From an uncultured Arthrobacter sp. (GTDB lineage: Bacteria > Actinomycetota > Actinomycetes > Actinomycetales > Micrococcaceae), in contig NZ_CANLSZ010000008.1 in NCBI RefSeq assembly GCF_947493765.1, positions 58,250 to 122,249 on the forward strand: a stretch of 64,000 bases of DNA, given 5' to 3'. Each line of letters starts with the position of its first letter. Position 1 is the stretch's first letter. Shown here one piece after another: positions 26,997 to 36,605 of the stretch. Under the pieces are notes generated by a model. The model was not told the DNA's origin and searched no databases. It saw only the letters and a program-made list of their open reading frames with translations. Both the position numbers and the translations under genes were made by a program.

Positions 26997-27413
26997 ATGC
27001 TGATCCCACGTCGAGTCAGATTCCGCAAGCAGCACCACCCGGGTCGCTCCGGCGCTGCCTCGGGCGGCACCGAGGTCAGCTTCGGTGAGTGGGGTATCCA
27101 GGCTCTGAGCCCGGCATACGTCACGAACCGGCAGATCGAGTCCGCCCGTATCGCCATGACCCGCCACATCAAGCGTGGCGGCAAGGTCTGGATCAACATC
27201 TATCCGGACCGTCCGTTGACCAAGAAGCCCGCCGAGACCCGCATGGGTTCCGGCAAGGGCTCGCCCGAGTGGTGGGTGGCCAACGTCAAGCCGGGACGTG
27301 TTCTGTTCGAACTGTCCGGTGTTTCCGAAGAGGTAGCGCGCGAAGCGATGCGTCTGGCTATCCACAAGCTGCCGTTGAAGGCACGTATCGTGCGTCGTGA
27401 GGGTGGTGAATAG
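26997..27413 (+). CDS. rplP: 50S ribosomal protein L16
   Basis: 138 residues. L16 positions the A-site tRNA and completes late assembly. [19 protein letters not shown] and [19 protein letters not shown] are diagnostic. Starts directly after the rpsC stop; rpmC follows two bases later. Confidence 0.98.
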   Translation: MLIPRRVRFRKQHHPGRSGAASGGTEVSFGEWGIQALSPAYVTNRQIESARIAMTRHIKRGGKVWINIYPDRPLTKKPAETRMGSGKGSPEWWVANVKPGRVLFELSGVSEEVAREAMRLAIHKLPLKARIVRREGGE

Positions 27414-27415
27414 TT

Positions 27416-27760
27416 ATGGCTCTGGGTGCAAAGGAACTGGCAACAGACCAGCTGGACGGCTTCGACAAGGACCGTCTGGTGGAAGAACTGCGCAAGGCCA
27501 AGGAGGAGCTGTTCAATCTCCGCTTCCAGTCGGCCACCGGCCAGCTCGAGAGCCACGGTCGGCTCAAGTCGGTCAAGCGTGACATCGCGCGCATCTACAC
27601 GGTGCTCCGCGAACGCGAGCTCGGCATCCGGCCCGAGGTCGTCGCTCCCGTCGAGGAAGCGAAGCCCGTGAAGGCCGAGAAGACCAGGAAATCCAAGAAG
27701 GCCGCCACGACGGACGAGCCCGTCGTCGGCACCGAGGCTTCTGAGGAGGACGCCAAATGA
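27416..27760 (+). CDS. rpmC: 50S ribosomal protein L29, long form
   Basis: 114 residues, against 60-80 in most bacteria. The L29 core ([30 protein letters not shown]) is at about 15-45. After residue 80 comes a Lys-rich then acidic low-complexity tail ([16 protein letters not shown], ending EEDAK). The final ATGA overlaps the rpsQ start, so the tail is in frame and not a missed stop. Confidence 0.95.
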   Translation: MALGAKELATDQLDGFDKDRLVEELRKAKEELFNLRFQSATGQLESHGRLKSVKRDIARIYTVLRERELGIRPEVVAPVEEAKPVKAEKTRKSKKAATTDEPVVGTEASEEDAK

Positions 27761-28068
27761 GTGAGCAGCAGAGCGAGACCACGGCAGTACCCGAGACGGC
27801 CGCGCAGGACGCCGGATCGCGCGGCTACCGCAAGGTCCGTCGCGGGTACGTCGTCTCGGACAAGATGCAGAAGACCATCGTGGTCGAGGTCGAGGACCGC
27901 GTGAAGCACGGGCTGTACGGCAAGGTGCTGCGCCGGAGCTCCAAGGTCAAGGCCCACGACGAGCTCGACGCCGCCGGCGTCGGCGACATGGTGCTGATCA
28001 GCGAGACCCGCCCGCTCTCCGCGACCAAGCGGTGGCGCCTGGTGGAGATCGTCGAGAAGGCCAAGTAG
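27757..28068 (+). CDS. rpsQ: 30S ribosomal protein S17
   Basis: 103 residues. A primary 16S rRNA binding protein. The core ([20 protein letters not shown]) starts near residue 30, preceded by a polar N-terminal extension with SEQQSETT. Start overlaps the rpmC stop. It is the last gene of the S10 operon here, followed by a strong terminator. Confidence 0.97.
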   Translation: MSEQQSETTAVPETAAQDAGSRGYRKVRRGYVVSDKMQKTIVVEVEDRVKHGLYGKVLRRSSKVKAHDELDAAGVGDMVLISETRPLSATKRWRLVEIVEKAK

Positions 28069-28112
28069 GCCTCCCGCATCATCCGCGGGAGCGGCCCCGG
28101 CCTTCCCGCACC

Positions 28113-28148
28113 CAGTGCCCCGGACGCGATTTCGCGTCCGGGGCACTG
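28113..28148 (+). terminator. Terminator ending the S10 operon
   Basis: A perfect 16-bp stem (28113-28128 with 28133-28148) with loop ATTT. It closes the S10 operon after rpsQ; the 306-base gap to rplN shows that the spc genes are a separate transcription unit in this genome. Confidence 0.88.
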
Positions 28149-28160
28149 CCGCGATATGAT
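28131..28160 (+). promoter_or_regulatory. Candidate spc operon promoter overlapping the terminator
   Basis: TATGAT (28155-28160) is a good -10. With an 18-base spacer the -35 would be TTCGCG (28131-28136), which lies inside the loop and right arm of the rpsQ terminator. The leader to rplN is about 205 bases and contains no gene. Confidence 0.5.
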
Positions 28161-28374
28161 CAGAATCTTGTCTGTCCGGTGGGCTGACGCATGCCCTGAG
28201 GGGCTCGGCACACCAGGCACATAGGCAAAAGCCCGCTGATCTTGTTCGGCACGAATCTTCCCTGCAGAGGACCCCGTCCCCTCCTGCTCGTGCCGAGTAC
28301 CAGTATCACGGGGCCAACCCATATCCGTTCCGCAAGGCTCGAGCAGAGAACCGGCGCGACGACAGGAGTAATCA

Positions 28375-28743
28375 GTGATTCAGCAGGAATCGCGGCTGAA
28401 GATCGCCGACAACACCGGGGCCAAGGAAATCTTGACCATCCGCGTGCTCGGAGGATCCGGACGCCGCTACGCAGGTATCGGTGACGTGATCGTCGCCACC
28501 GTGAAGGACGCGATCCCCGGTGGCAACGTCAAGAAGGGCGATGTGGTCAAGGCCGTCATCGTCCGCACCAAGAAGGAACGCCGCCGAGCGGACGGTTCCT
28601 ACATCAAGTTCGATGAGAACGCAGCAGTCATCCTGAAGAACGACGGCGACCCCCGCGGTACCCGCATCTTCGGTCCTGTGGGTCGCGAACTGCGCGACAA
28701 GCGTTTCATGAAGATCATCTCGCTGGCGCCGGAGGTGCTGTAG
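28375..28743 (+). CDS. rplN: 50S ribosomal protein L14
   Basis: 122 residues. Interface protein forming bridge B8. [19 protein letters not shown] and [17 protein letters not shown] are diagnostic. GTG start after GACAGGAG. First gene of the spc operon. Confidence 0.98.
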   Translation: MIQQESRLKIADNTGAKEILTIRVLGGSGRRYAGIGDVIVATVKDAIPGGNVKKGDVVKAVIVRTKKERRRADGSYIKFDENAAVILKNDGDPRGTRIFGPVGRELRDKRFMKIISLAPEVL

Positions 28744-28746
28744 TCC

Positions 28747-29121
28747 ATGGCACAGAAGACAAAGCTCAGGATCAAGAAGGGTGACCTCGTCCAGGTCATC
28801 ACGGGAGCCAAGCAGGAGCGCGGCGGAGACCGCGGCAAGCAGGGCAAGGTACTGAAGGTCTTCCCCGAGACCAATCGCGTCCTCGTCGAGGGCATCAACC
28901 GGGTCACGAAGCACACCAAGGCCGGGCAGTCGCAGCGCGGCACGACGACCGGTGGCATCGAGGTGGTCGAGGCATCCGTGCACATCAGCAATGTCGCCGT
29001 CGTCGACCCCGAGACCAAGAAGCCGACCCGCGTGGGCTACCGCACCGAGACCGTCGAGCGCGACGGCCGCGAGCGCGTGGTCCGCATCCGCGTCGCCAAG
29101 GCATCAGGGAAGGATCTGTAA
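28747..29121 (+). CDS. rplX: 50S ribosomal protein L24
   Basis: 124 residues, the actinobacterial length. An assembly initiator with a KOW motif ([21 protein letters not shown]). Its TAA shares a base with the rplE ATG (TAATG at 29119), coupling translation. Confidence 0.97.
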   Translation: MAQKTKLRIKKGDLVQVITGAKQERGGDRGKQGKVLKVFPETNRVLVEGINRVTKHTKAGQSQRGTTTGGIEVVEASVHISNVAVVDPETKKPTRVGYRTETVERDGRERVVRIRVAKASGKDL

Positions 29122-29705
29122 TGACTGCCGAGACCACAGGTACCACGCAAGCCGCAGTTCTTCCCCGTCTCAAGGCTCGCTACGCCTCGGAGATCAAGTC
29201 CAAGCTCCAGGAGGAGTTCGGCTACTCCAACGTCAACCAGGTACCGCGCCTGGTGAAGGTCGTCGTCAACATGGGTGTCGGCGACGCCGCGAAGGACTCC
29301 AAGCTGATCGACGGGGCGGTCAAGGACCTCACCGCGATCACCGGCCAGAAGCCGCAGGTCACCAAGGCCCGCAAGTCGATCGCCCAGTTCAAGCTCCGCG
29401 AGGGCATGCCCATCGGCGCCCACGCCACCCTGCGCGGGGACCGCATGTGGGAGTTCACCGACCGGCTCGTCTCGCTCGCGCTGCCCCGTATCCGCGACTT
29501 CCGCGGCCTCAACGGCAAGCAGTTCGACGGCAACGGCAACTACACCTTCGGACTCACGGAACAGTCGATGTTCCACGAGATCGACCAGGACAGGATCGAC
29601 CGTGTCCGAGGCATGGACATCACCGTCGTGACGACCGCCAAGACCGACGCCGAGGGCCGCGCGCTCCTCAAGGCGCTCGGGTTCCCGTTCAAATCCGAAG
29701 ATTAA
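29121..29705 (+). CDS. rplE: 50S ribosomal protein L5
   Basis: 194 residues. Binds 5S rRNA and contacts P-site tRNA. The signatures [12 protein letters not shown] and [16 protein letters not shown] are clear. In most bacteria rpsN (S14) follows; here the next 84 bases hold only a hairpin and then rpsH. Confidence 0.98.
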   Translation: MTAETTGTTQAAVLPRLKARYASEIKSKLQEEFGYSNVNQVPRLVKVVVNMGVGDAAKDSKLIDGAVKDLTAITGQKPQVTKARKSIAQFKLREGMPIGAHATLRGDRMWEFTDRLVSLALPRIRDFRGLNGKQFDGNGNYTFGLTEQSMFHEIDQDRIDRVRGMDITVVTTAKTDAEGRALLKALGFPFKSED

Positions 29706-29728
29706 TCTGACTACGTTTCAGGTCCACT

Positions 29729-29752
29729 CCCGCCGGCGCACCTACCGGCGGG
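29729..29752 (+). other. Stem-loop in the rplE-rpsH gap
   Basis: CCCGCCGG (29729-29736) pairs with CCGGCGGG (29745-29752) around an 8-base loop. It occupies the place where rpsN is usually found. It may be a processing or partial termination site; no S14 remnant can be read in any frame. Confidence 0.55.
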
Positions 29753-29789
29753 AACCGGGAAACCGTTTCGAGGAAGGGCAAGAGCCCAC

Positions 29790-30188
29790 ATGACAATGAC
29801 AGATCCTGTCGCAGACATGCTGACGCGTCTGCGCAATGCAAACTCGGCGTACCACGACTCCGTGTCGATGCCGTACAGCAAGCTGAAGGCCCGCGTGGCC
29901 GACATCCTGAAGGCCGAGGGCTACATCGCCGGCTGGAAGGAAGAGGAGGCCGAGGTCGGCAAGAAGCTGACCCTGGACCTGAAGTTCGGTCCGGACCGCC
30001 AGCGGTCCATCGCCGGCATCCGCCGCATCTCCAAGCCCGGACTGCGCGTCTACGCGAAGTCCACGAATCTCCCGCACGTTCTCGGGGGCCTCGGTATCGC
30101 CATCCTGTCCACCTCCTCCGGTCTGCTGACGGACCGCCAGGCATCCAAGAAGGGCGTGGGTGGGGAAGTCCTCGCCTACGTCTGGTAA
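29790..30188 (+). CDS. rpsH: 30S ribosomal protein S8
   Basis: 132 residues. Binds helix 21 of 16S rRNA; in E. coli it represses the spc operon. [18 protein letters not shown] at the start and [17 protein letters not shown] near the end are diagnostic. Followed by rplF after 18 bases. Confidence 0.98.
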   Translation: MTMTDPVADMLTRLRNANSAYHDSVSMPYSKLKARVADILKAEGYIAGWKEEEAEVGKKLTLDLKFGPDRQRSIAGIRRISKPGLRVYAKSTNLPHVLGGLGIAILSTSSGLLTDRQASKKGVGGEVLAYVW

Positions 30189-30206
30189 CGGGAAAGGGAA
30201 AGAAAC

Positions 30207-30743
30207 ATGTCACGTATTGGACGTCTGCCCATCACCGTTCCCGCTGGTGTCGAGATCACGCTCAACGGCAACGACGTTTCCGTGAAGGGCTCGAAGGGGG
30301 AGCTGAGCCACACGGTTCCGAACCCGATCGAGGTCTCGCTGGACGAGGGCACCCTCACGGTGTCCCGGCCCAACGACGAGCGTGAGTCACGCTCGCTGCA
30401 CGGGCTCACCCGCACGCTGATCTCCAACATGATCGTGGGTGTCACCGAGGGCTACAAGAAGAACCTCGAGATCGTGGGCACGGGCTACCGTGTCCAGGCC
30501 AAGGGCAGCGACCTCGAGTTCGCCCTGGGCTACAGCCACCCGGTCGCCGTCAAGGCTCCCGAGGGCATCACGCTGACGGTCGACAGCCCCACCAAGCTCT
30601 CGGTGTCCGGCATCAACAAGCAGCGCGTCGGCGAGGTCGCTGCAACCATCCGCAAGCTGCGCAGGCCCGATCCCTACAAGGGCAAGGGCATCCGCTACGC
30701 AGGCGAGATCATCCGCCGCAAGGTCGGAAAGGCTGGTAAGTAA
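30207..30743 (+). CDS. rplF: 50S ribosomal protein L6
   Basis: 178 residues. Located near the sarcin-ricin loop. [17 protein letters not shown] and the C-terminal [16 protein letters not shown] are the family signature. rplR follows after two bases. Confidence 0.98.
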   Translation: MSRIGRLPITVPAGVEITLNGNDVSVKGSKGELSHTVPNPIEVSLDEGTLTVSRPNDERESRSLHGLTRTLISNMIVGVTEGYKKNLEIVGTGYRVQAKGSDLEFALGYSHPVAVKAPEGITLTVDSPTKLSVSGINKQRVGEVAATIRKLRRPDPYKGKGIRYAGEIIRRKVGKAGK

Positions 30744-30745
30744 CC

Positions 30746-31129
30746 ATGGGTCTGAGCATCAACAAGAAGCGCAGCTCGAAGAGCAGGTCCGCCTCCCGCG
30801 GACGTCGTCATCTGCGTGTCCGCAAGCGCGTCTCGGGGACGGCGGCGCGACCGCGCCTGGTCGTGAACCGGTCGGCACGTCACGTGTTCGTCCAGGTCGT
30901 CGACGACACCAAGGGCATGACCGTCGCCTCGGCCTCCACGCTCGAGGCCGATCTGCGTGCCTTCGACGGCGACAAGACGGCCAAGGCCAAGCGCGTCGGC
31001 GAGCTCGTCGCGGAGCGTGCCAAGGCCGTTGGCGTCGAGGCAGTCGTCTTCGACCGTGGCGGTAACAAGTACCACGGTCGTGTCGCGGCAATCGCAGACG
31101 GTGCGCGGACGGGTGGTCTGTCACTGTGA
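30746..31129 (+). CDS. rplR: 50S ribosomal protein L18
   Basis: 127 residues. 5S rRNA binding protein. [19 protein letters not shown] and the ending ARTGGLSL are typical. Its TGA overlaps the GTG start of rpsE (GTGA at 31126). Confidence 0.97.
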   Translation: MGLSINKKRSSKSRSASRGRRHLRVRKRVSGTAARPRLVVNRSARHVFVQVVDDTKGMTVASASTLEADLRAFDGDKTAKAKRVGELVAERAKAVGVEAVVFDRGGNKYHGRVAAIADGARTGGLSL

Positions 31130-31857
31130 CCGAGGAAAACAAGGCAAAGGAAGCCCCATTGAATACGGCTACAGAGCAGCCAGCGGCGGAAGCTCCGGCT
31201 GCGGCTGCAACCGGAACCGGATCCGCCGACGCCAATCGCAACAACGCTCGTGGTTCAGGCCGCGGCGGTGAGCAGCGCGGTGGTCGCAACGAGCGCGGCG
31301 GCCGCGGCGGTCGTGACGGCGGACGGAACGACGACAAGGACAAGTTCATCGAACGCGTCGTCGCCATCAACCGTGTCTCGAAGGTCGTCAAGGGCGGTCG
31401 CCGGTTCAGCTTCACCGCACTCGTGGTGGTGGGCGACGGCAACGGCATGGTTGGCGTCGGCTACGGCAAGGCGAAGGAAGTTCCCTCGGCCATCCAGAAG
31501 GGTGTCGAGGAAGCGAAGAAGACGATGTTCCGCGTTCCGCGCATCGGCGGTACCGTGCCGCACCTGGTACAGGGTGAGGCAGCGGCCGGCGTGGTCCTGC
31601 TCCGTCCCGCATCTCCCGGTACCGGCGTGATCGCCGGCGGTCCGGTGCGTGCGGTCCTGGAGTGCGTCGGTATCCACGACGTGCTCTCCAAGTCGCTCGG
31701 TTCCGCGAACGCGATCAACATCGTCCACGCGACCGTCGACGCCCTGAAGCGGCTCGAGGAGCCACAGGCTGTCGCGGCACGCCGCGGCCTGCCCCTCGAC
31801 GAAGTCGCATCCCACCAGATGCTGCGCGCGATCGCAGCTCAGAAGGCAGGTGCGTGA
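31126..31857 (+). CDS. rpsE: 30S ribosomal protein S5 with RGG-rich N-terminal extension
   Basis: 243 residues; the conserved S5 core ([21 protein letters not shown] onward) begins only near residue 74, while E. coli S5 is 167 in all. The extension is Ala/Glu rich at first and then contains [22 protein letters not shown] repeats, a composition associated with RNA binding. It overlaps rplR by four bases, so this start is likely real. S5 contributes to decoding accuracy and mRNA unwinding. Confidence 0.96.
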   Translation: MTEENKAKEAPLNTATEQPAAEAPAAAATGTGSADANRNNARGSGRGGEQRGGRNERGGRGGRDGGRNDDKDKFIERVVAINRVSKVVKGGRRFSFTALVVVGDGNGMVGVGYGKAKEVPSAIQKGVEEAKKTMFRVPRIGGTVPHLVQGEAAAGVVLLRPASPGTGVIAGGPVRAVLECVGIHDVLSKSLGSANAINIVHATVDALKRLEEPQAVAARRGLPLDEVASHQMLRAIAAQKAGA

Positions 31858-32075
31858 TGACCGCCATCACTCCCAAGAAGGTGCGCGTGAGCTCCGCGAA
31901 GCTCTCGATCACCCAGATCAAGTCCGTCATCGGCGGCAAGCAGAGCCAGCGGGACACGGTGCGGTCGCTCGGGCTCAAGCGGATCGGGCACACCGTTGTC
32001 CGTGAGGCTGACGCCGTCACCGTCGGCATGGTCAACACGGTGCCGCACCTCGTGAAGGTCGAGGAGGCCAAGTAA
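31857..32075 (+). CDS. rpmD: 50S ribosomal protein L30
   Basis: 72 residues. The ATG at 31857 shares its A with the rpsE TGA, and the reading [18 protein letters not shown] followed by [12 protein letters not shown] is L30. Longer in-frame readings upstream run antiparallel to the known rpsE frame and are not real. The final TAATG couples it to rplO. Confidence 0.96.
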   Translation: MTAITPKKVRVSSAKLSITQIKSVIGGKQSQRDTVRSLGLKRIGHTVVREADAVTVGMVNTVPHLVKVEEAK

Positions 32076-32572
32076 TGACAGAGAACGACATGGCGGCCCC
32101 GGCCGCGTCCAAGACCGCAGCGGAGCGAACGCACGCACTGAAGGTCCACCACCTCCGCCCCGCACCCGGCGCCAAGACGGCGAAGACCCGCGTGGGCCGT
32201 GGTGAGGGCTCGAAGGGCAAGACCGCCGGCCGTGGCACCAAGGGAACCGCAGCCCGCTACCAGGTGAAGGCGGGCTTCGCAGGAGGCCAGCTGCCCCTGC
32301 ACATGCGGCTGCCCAAGCTGCGCGGGTTCAAGAACCCGTTCCGGGTGGAGTTCCAGGTCGTGAACCTGGACAAGCTCTCCGAGCTCTTCCCGTCGGGCGG
32401 GGACGTCACCGTCGCCTCCCTGGTGGCCGGAGGGGCCGTTCGCAAGAACCAGCCCGTCAAGGTCCTCGGGACCGGCGAGATCACCGTCGCGGTCAACGTG
32501 ACCGCCGATGCCTTCTCGGCCTCCGCGGCCGAGAAGATCACGGCAGCCGGTGGATCGGTTACCACGCCCTAG
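32075..32572 (+). CDS. rplO: 50S ribosomal protein L15
   Basis: 165 residues. Late-assembly core protein. The Gly-rich [17 protein letters not shown] and the C-terminal KVLGTGEI are diagnostic. A short N-terminal extension (about 20 residues) precedes the core. Last gene before a strong terminator, which here separates rplO from secY. Confidence 0.97.
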   Translation: MTENDMAAPAASKTAAERTHALKVHHLRPAPGAKTAKTRVGRGEGSKGKTAGRGTKGTAARYQVKAGFAGGQLPLHMRLPKLRGFKNPFRVEFQVVNLDKLSELFPSGGDVTVASLVAGGAVRKNQPVKVLGTGEITVAVNVTADAFSASAAEKITAAGGSVTTP

Positions 32573-32619
32573 GGCATGGGCCGTCCTCCTGACGGGGAAC
32601 GGCAGCCACGCTTTCCAGA

Positions 32620-32667
32620 GAAGGACTCCTGGTGGACAGGATCGAACCAGTCCACCGGGAGTCCTTC
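32620..32667 (+). terminator. Terminator between rplO and secY
   Basis: An 18-bp stem with a single G-U pair (32620-32637 with 32650-32667) and a 12-base loop, followed by CTCC. It is one of the longest stems in the window and lies 47 bases after the rplO stop. Confidence 0.88.
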
Positions 32668-32716
32668 TCCGTTCACCCCGCCGGGGGCCTGTACGAGGGC
32701 ACCGGCGACCACCCGT

Positions 32717-32722
32717 TACACT
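32717..32722 (+). promoter_or_regulatory. secY: Candidate secY -10 hexamer
   Basis: TACACT, matching the actinobacterial TANNNT consensus, 51 bases before the secY TTG and just after the terminator. No convincing -35 was found at 16-19 bases. Confidence 0.45.
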
Positions 32723-32773
32723 CGATTGTTGTGTGCGGTCCGCGACGGGACCGAAGAATCTTCAGGAGGACGC

Positions 32774-34084
32774 TTGCTTAGCGCTATTGGCCGGGCATTC
32801 CGGACGCCGGATCTGCGGCGCAAGCTGTTGTTCACGCTGGGAATCATCACCATCTTCCGTCTCGGTGCCTTCATCCCCGCCCCGGGCGTGGACTACGGGA
32901 ACGTCCAGCAGTGCCTGGAGCTCGGGAACACCGACGGCGGTCTCTACCAGTTCGTCAACCTCTTCAGCGGCGGCGCGCTCCTCCAGGTGTCCATCTTCGC
33001 CCTCGGGATCATGCCCTACATCACCGCGAGCATCATCACGCAGCTCCTCCGGGTGGTCATCCCCCGCTTCCAGGAGCTGCACCAGGAAGGTGCCCAGGGG
33101 CAGTCCAAGCTGACCCAGTACACGCGCTACCTGACCATCGCGCTCGGCCTCCTCAATGCGACCACCCTCGTCTCCCTCGCGAGGACGGGCGCCCTGCTCG
33201 GGGACTGCCCCGTCCCGCTCATCCCCGACGACTCGCTCATCATGATCGTCCTGCTGATCATCACGCTCACCGCGGGCACCGGCCTCATCATGTGGATGGG
33301 AGAGCTCATCACCGAGCGGGGCGTGGGCAACGGGATGTCGCTGCTCATCTTCACGGCCATCGCCGCGGGCTTCCCCACCTCGCTCGGGGAGATCCTGCGC
33401 ACCCAGGGCGGTACGGTGTTCGCCCTCGTCCTGCTCATGGGCATCGTGGTGGTCACCCTCGTGATCTTCGTGGAGCAGTCGCAGCGCCGCATCCCGGTCC
33501 AGTACGCCAAGCGGATGATCGGACGCCGCACCCTCGGTGGCAGCAGTACCTACATCCCCATCAAGGTCAACATGGCGGGAGTCATCCCGGTCATCTTCGC
33601 CTCGTCCATGCTCTACCTCCCGAGCCTGGTCTCGCAGTTCAACACCCCCCAGGACGGGACGCCGCCGGCCGCCTGGGTCAACTGGGTCACCACCTACCTC
33701 ACGAGCGGGGACCACCCCCTGTACATGGCGCTGTACTTCCTGCTGATCGTGTTCTTCACCTACTTCTACGTCGCCATCACGTTCAACCCGGACGAGGTGT
33801 CGGAGAACATGAAGAAGTACGGCGGCTTCATCCCCGGGATCCGGGCCGGACGCCCGACGGCGGAGTACCTCCAGTACGTGCTCTCGCGCATCACACTCCC
33901 CGGGGCCATCTACCTCGGCCTCGTCGCCCTGATCCCGCTGATCGCCCTGGTCTCGATCGGCGCCAACCAGAACTTCCCCTTCGGAGGGACGTCCATCCTC
34001 ATCCTGGTCGGTGTGGGCCTCGAGACCGTCAAGCAGATCGACGCGCAGCTCCAGCAGCGTCATTACGAAGGGTTGTTACGTTGA
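32774..34084 (+). CDS. secY: Preprotein translocase subunit SecY
   Basis: 436 residues, ten hydrophobic segments, the channel of the Sec translocon in the cytoplasmic membrane. The start LLSAIGRAFRTPDLRRKLLFTLGI matches relatives, and AGGAGGA stands 3-9 bases before the TTG at 32774; longer readings contain unrelated residues. The plug region (GGALLQVSIFALGIMPYI) and the large cytoplasmic loop QSQRRIPVQYAKRM are present. Its TGA overlaps the TTG start of adk (TTGA at 34081). Confidence 0.97.
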   Translation: MLSAIGRAFRTPDLRRKLLFTLGIITIFRLGAFIPAPGVDYGNVQQCLELGNTDGGLYQFVNLFSGGALLQVSIFALGIMPYITASIITQLLRVVIPRFQELHQEGAQGQSKLTQYTRYLTIALGLLNATTLVSLARTGALLGDCPVPLIPDDSLIMIVLLIITLTAGTGLIMWMGELITERGVGNGMSLLIFTAIAAGFPTSLGEILRTQGGTVFALVLLMGIVVVTLVIFVEQSQRRIPVQYAKRMIGRRTLGGSSTYIPIKVNMAGVIPVIFASSMLYLPSLVSQFNTPQDGTPPAAWVNWVTTYLTSGDHPLYMALYFLLIVFFTYFYVAITFNPDEVSENMKKYGGFIPGIRAGRPTAEYLQYVLSRITLPGAIYLGLVALIPLIALVSIGANQNFPFGGTSILILVGVGLETVKQIDAQLQQRHYEGLLR

Positions 34085-34653
34085 CGAGAATGCTGATCAT
34101 CGGCCCGCCCGGCTCGGGCAAGGGAACCCAGGCCGCCCGGATCTCGGAGCGCCTCGGCGTCCCGGCCATCTCGACGGGCGACATCTTCCGCGACAACGTC
34201 AGGCGCGAGACGCCGCTGGGGGTCGAGGCGAAGAAGTTCATGGACGCGGGCGACTTCGTGCCCGACAGCGTCACCAACAGCATGGTGCGGGACAGGCTCG
34301 CCGAGGACGACGTCCGTGAGGGGTTCCTGCTGGACGGATATCCCCGCACGGCCGCCCAGGTGCTCGAACTGGACGACATCCTCCGGGAGAACTCCCTCGA
34401 CCTGGACGTGGTGCTGCAGCTGACGGCGGACGACGAGGAACTCGTCCGGCGCCTCCGCGGCCGGGCCGAGCTCGACGGCCGCTCCGACGACACCGAACAG
34501 GTGATCCGCCACCGGCTGGGCCTGTACCACGACCAGACGGTGGTGGTCGTGTCACGCTACGACGAGCGGGGGATCGTGGTCAGGGTCGACGGCATCGGCC
34601 CCATCGACGAGATCACCGAGCGGATCATGGACGCGCTCAAGGTCCCGAGCTAG
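34081..34653 (+). CDS. adk: Adenylate kinase, short-LID form
   Basis: Interconverts ATP+AMP and two ADP. 190 residues, without the long zinc-type LID insertion. P-loop GPPGSGKGT at 8-16; FLLDGYPRT is the AMP-binding signature. The TTG at 34081 overlaps the secY stop; the ATG at 34090 would remove three residues and is the alternative. The secY-adk-map order is widely conserved. Confidence 0.97.
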   Translation: MTRMLIIGPPGSGKGTQAARISERLGVPAISTGDIFRDNVRRETPLGVEAKKFMDAGDFVPDSVTNSMVRDRLAEDDVREGFLLDGYPRTAAQVLELDDILRENSLDLDVVLQLTADDEELVRRLRGRAELDGRSDDTEQVIRHRLGLYHDQTVVVVSRYDERGIVVRVDGIGPIDEITERIMDALKVPS

Positions 34654-34662
34654 GGCGCTTCG

Positions 34663-35490
34663 ATGTTCCGTCAACCGAAGATCGAGTACAAGACCGCGGA
34701 CCAGATGCTGGTCATGCGGGAGGCCGGGCTGGTCCTGACCCGGGCCCTGGACGCCACCGTCGACGCCGCACGGGTGGGCGTGACGACGGCCCAGCTGAAC
34801 CGGGTCTTCGAGGCGGTGCTCCGCGAGGCGGGGGCCACCTCCAACTTCCTCGGGTACCACGGCTTCCCGGCGAGTATCTGCACCTCGGTCAACGAGGAGG
34901 TGGTGCACGGCATACCCGGCGACCACGTTCTGCAGGACGGCGACATCCTCTCCATCGACGGAGGCGCGGTCGTGCGCGGCTGGCACTCCGATTCGGCGCG
35001 TACCACCATCATCGGTACGGCCAGGCCGGAGGACGAGCGCCTCTCCCGCGTCACCGAGGACGCCATGTGGCACGGCATCGCGGCCCTGGCCTCGGCGCGG
35101 TACGTCGGTGACGTGGGCGCAGCTATCGACGACCACGTGTCGTCCGTCCCCGGGCCCGCACTGGGCATCCTGGAGGACTACGTCGGGCATGGCATCGGCA
35201 CCGAGATGCACCAGGCTCCCGACGTCCTGAACTACCGCAGCTCCGCGCGCGGCCCGAGGGTCCGCGCCGGTCTGTGCCTGGCCATCGAACCCATGCTCGT
35301 GCAGGGCGGGCTCGAGACCACCGTGCTCGACGACGAGTGGACGGTGGTCACGACCGACGGGGGTCGGGCGTCGCAGTGGGAGCACAGCGTGGCGGTCCAC
35401 GAGGGCGGTATCTGGGTGCTCTCGGCGGCCGACGGCGGAGCCTCACGCCTGGAGCCCCTCGGTGTGACGCCGGTCCTGCCGGCGGGGTGA
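34663..35490 (+). CDS. map: Methionine aminopeptidase, type I
   Basis: Removes the initiator methionine from new proteins. 275 residues. The five metal ligands of the pita-bread fold are visible: Asp99 (SIDGG), Asp110 (HSDSA), His176 (GHGIG), Glu209 (AIEPM) and Glu240 (WEH). His82 in VHGIPG contributes to substrate binding. Nine bases follow adk; a new promoter lies downstream, so this is probably the end of the secY-adk-map unit. Confidence 0.96.
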   Translation: MFRQPKIEYKTADQMLVMREAGLVLTRALDATVDAARVGVTTAQLNRVFEAVLREAGATSNFLGYHGFPASICTSVNEEVVHGIPGDHVLQDGDILSIDGGAVVRGWHSDSARTTIIGTARPEDERLSRVTEDAMWHGIAALASARYVGDVGAAIDDHVSSVPGPALGILEDYVGHGIGTEMHQAPDVLNYRSSARGPRVRAGLCLAIEPMLVQGGLETTVLDDEWTVVTTDGGRASQWEHSVAVHEGGIWVLSAADGGASRLEPLGVTPVLPAG

Positions 35491-35533
35491 GCCGGGGGCT
35501 CCGCGGCTGCGGGATCCATCTGTCTCCGCGGAA

Positions 35534-35563
35534 TTTAACTATCACCGGCCGGTGGCGTAGGAT
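35534..35563 (+). promoter_or_regulatory. Candidate infA operon promoter
   Basis: TTTAAC (35534-35539) and TAGGAT (35558-35563), spacer 18, in an AT-richer patch of the 219-base map-infA gap. The leader to infA is about 140 bases. Confidence 0.6.
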
Positions 35564-35709
35564 TCGTTGTTGGTCGTCTGTGTTTTCCGTGCCCTTCTAG
35601 GCCTCTACACGCTCCCTCCCGGTGGTATCAGCGCCGACGGGGGATCCGACGACCGAAACCCTGAACCGGCCCGCCGCACGTGTGGTGGGCACAGACGTTA
35701 GCGGAGGAT

Positions 35710-35931
35710 ATGGCCAAGAAAGACGGTGTCATTGAGATCGAAGGCACTGTGAACGAGGCACTGCCCAACGCGATGTTCCGCGTTGAGCTCGCCAACGGAC
35801 ACATTGTTCTCGCTCACATCTCGGGAAAGATGCGCCAGCACTACATCCGGATCCTCCCCGAGGACCGGGTCGTGGTGGAACTCAGCCCGTACGACCTCAC
35901 CCGGGGCCGTATTGTCTACCGCTACAAATAA
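35710..35931 (+). CDS. infA: Translation initiation factor IF-1
   Basis: 73 residues, an S1/OB-fold protein that blocks the A site during initiation. [27 protein letters not shown] is diagnostic. The ATG at 35710 has GGAGGA upstream; an in-frame GTG at 35680 adds ten non-conserved residues. Confidence 0.98.
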   Translation: MAKKDGVIEIEGTVNEALPNAMFRVELANGHIVLAHISGKMRQHYIRILPEDRVVVELSPYDLTRGRIVYRYK

Positions 35932-35948
35932 GAACGCAAAGGAACACC

Positions 35949-36062
35949 ATGAAGGTCCAGCCGAGCGTGAAGCGTATCTGCGAGAAGTGCCAGGTGGTTC
36001 GCCGCAAGGGCAACGTTCTCGTCATCTGCGAAAACCCGCGCCACAAGCAGCGTCAGGGCTAG
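35949..36062 (+). CDS. rpmJ: 50S ribosomal protein L36
   Basis: Only 37 residues. [20 protein letters not shown] is the standard start. It is the zinc-binding (C+) form: Cys11, Cys14, Cys27 and His32. It sits 17 bases after infA, the usual place. Hairpins fill the following 165-base gap. Confidence 0.97.
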   Translation: MKVQPSVKRICEKCQVVRRKGNVLVICENPRHKQRQG

Positions 36063-36140
36063 GGATCCCTCCACGGGATCCTCCTCGCGCGTAGAAGTAC
36101 CTGTAACGGCAGCACGGCGCCCTCCCCGGAGGGCGTCCAC

Positions 36141-36179
36141 CCCCGGCTCGGAGGCCGGGGACCGGAACGAGCGTTCCGG
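36141..36179 (+). other. Two adjacent stem-loops in the rpmJ-rpsM gap
   Basis: CCCCGGC/GCCGGGG (36141-36147 with 36154-36160) and CCGGAAC/GTTCCGG (36162-36168 with 36173-36179). They may act as attenuator or processing site ahead of rpsM. Confidence 0.5.
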
Positions 36180-36227
36180 GATCGTTCTGCTCAAGACCTC
36201 CGGTAATACAAGAGGAGCACCGTCTCT

Positions 36228-36605
36228 ATGGCACGTCTCGCCGGCGTAGACATCCCCCGTGAAAAGCGGGTCGTCATCGCGCTCACCTACATCTACGGCA
36301 TGGGCAGAACCCGTGCGGAGAAGACCATCGTCGACACCGGGATCGCAGCGAACACCCGGGTCAAGGATCTCTCCGACGCCGAGCTGGTCCAGCTCCGCGA
36401 CTACATCGAGGACAACTTCAAGGTCGAGGGCGATCTTCGACGCGAGGTTGCCGCCGACATTCGCCGCAAGGTCGAGATCGGCAGCTACGAGGGCATTCGG
36501 CACCGCCGCGGCCTTCCCGTGCGCGGACAGCGCACGAAAACGAACGCGCGTACCCGCAAGGGTCCGAAGCGTACCGTCGCCGGCAAGAAGAAGGTCGGAC
36601 GCTAG
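36228..36605 (+). CDS. rpsM: 30S ribosomal protein S13
   Basis: 125 residues. Head protein contacting the P-site t[27 protein letters not shown] and the C-terminal [22 protein letters not shown] are diagnostic. A 163-base gap separates it from rpsK; no gene is seen there. Confidence 0.98.
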   Translation: MARLAGVDIPREKRVVIALTYIYGMGRTRAEKTIVDTGIAANTRVKDLSDAELVQLRDYIEDNFKVEGDLRREVAADIRRKVEIGSYEGIRHRRGLPVRGQRTKTNARTRKGPKRTVAGKKKVGR

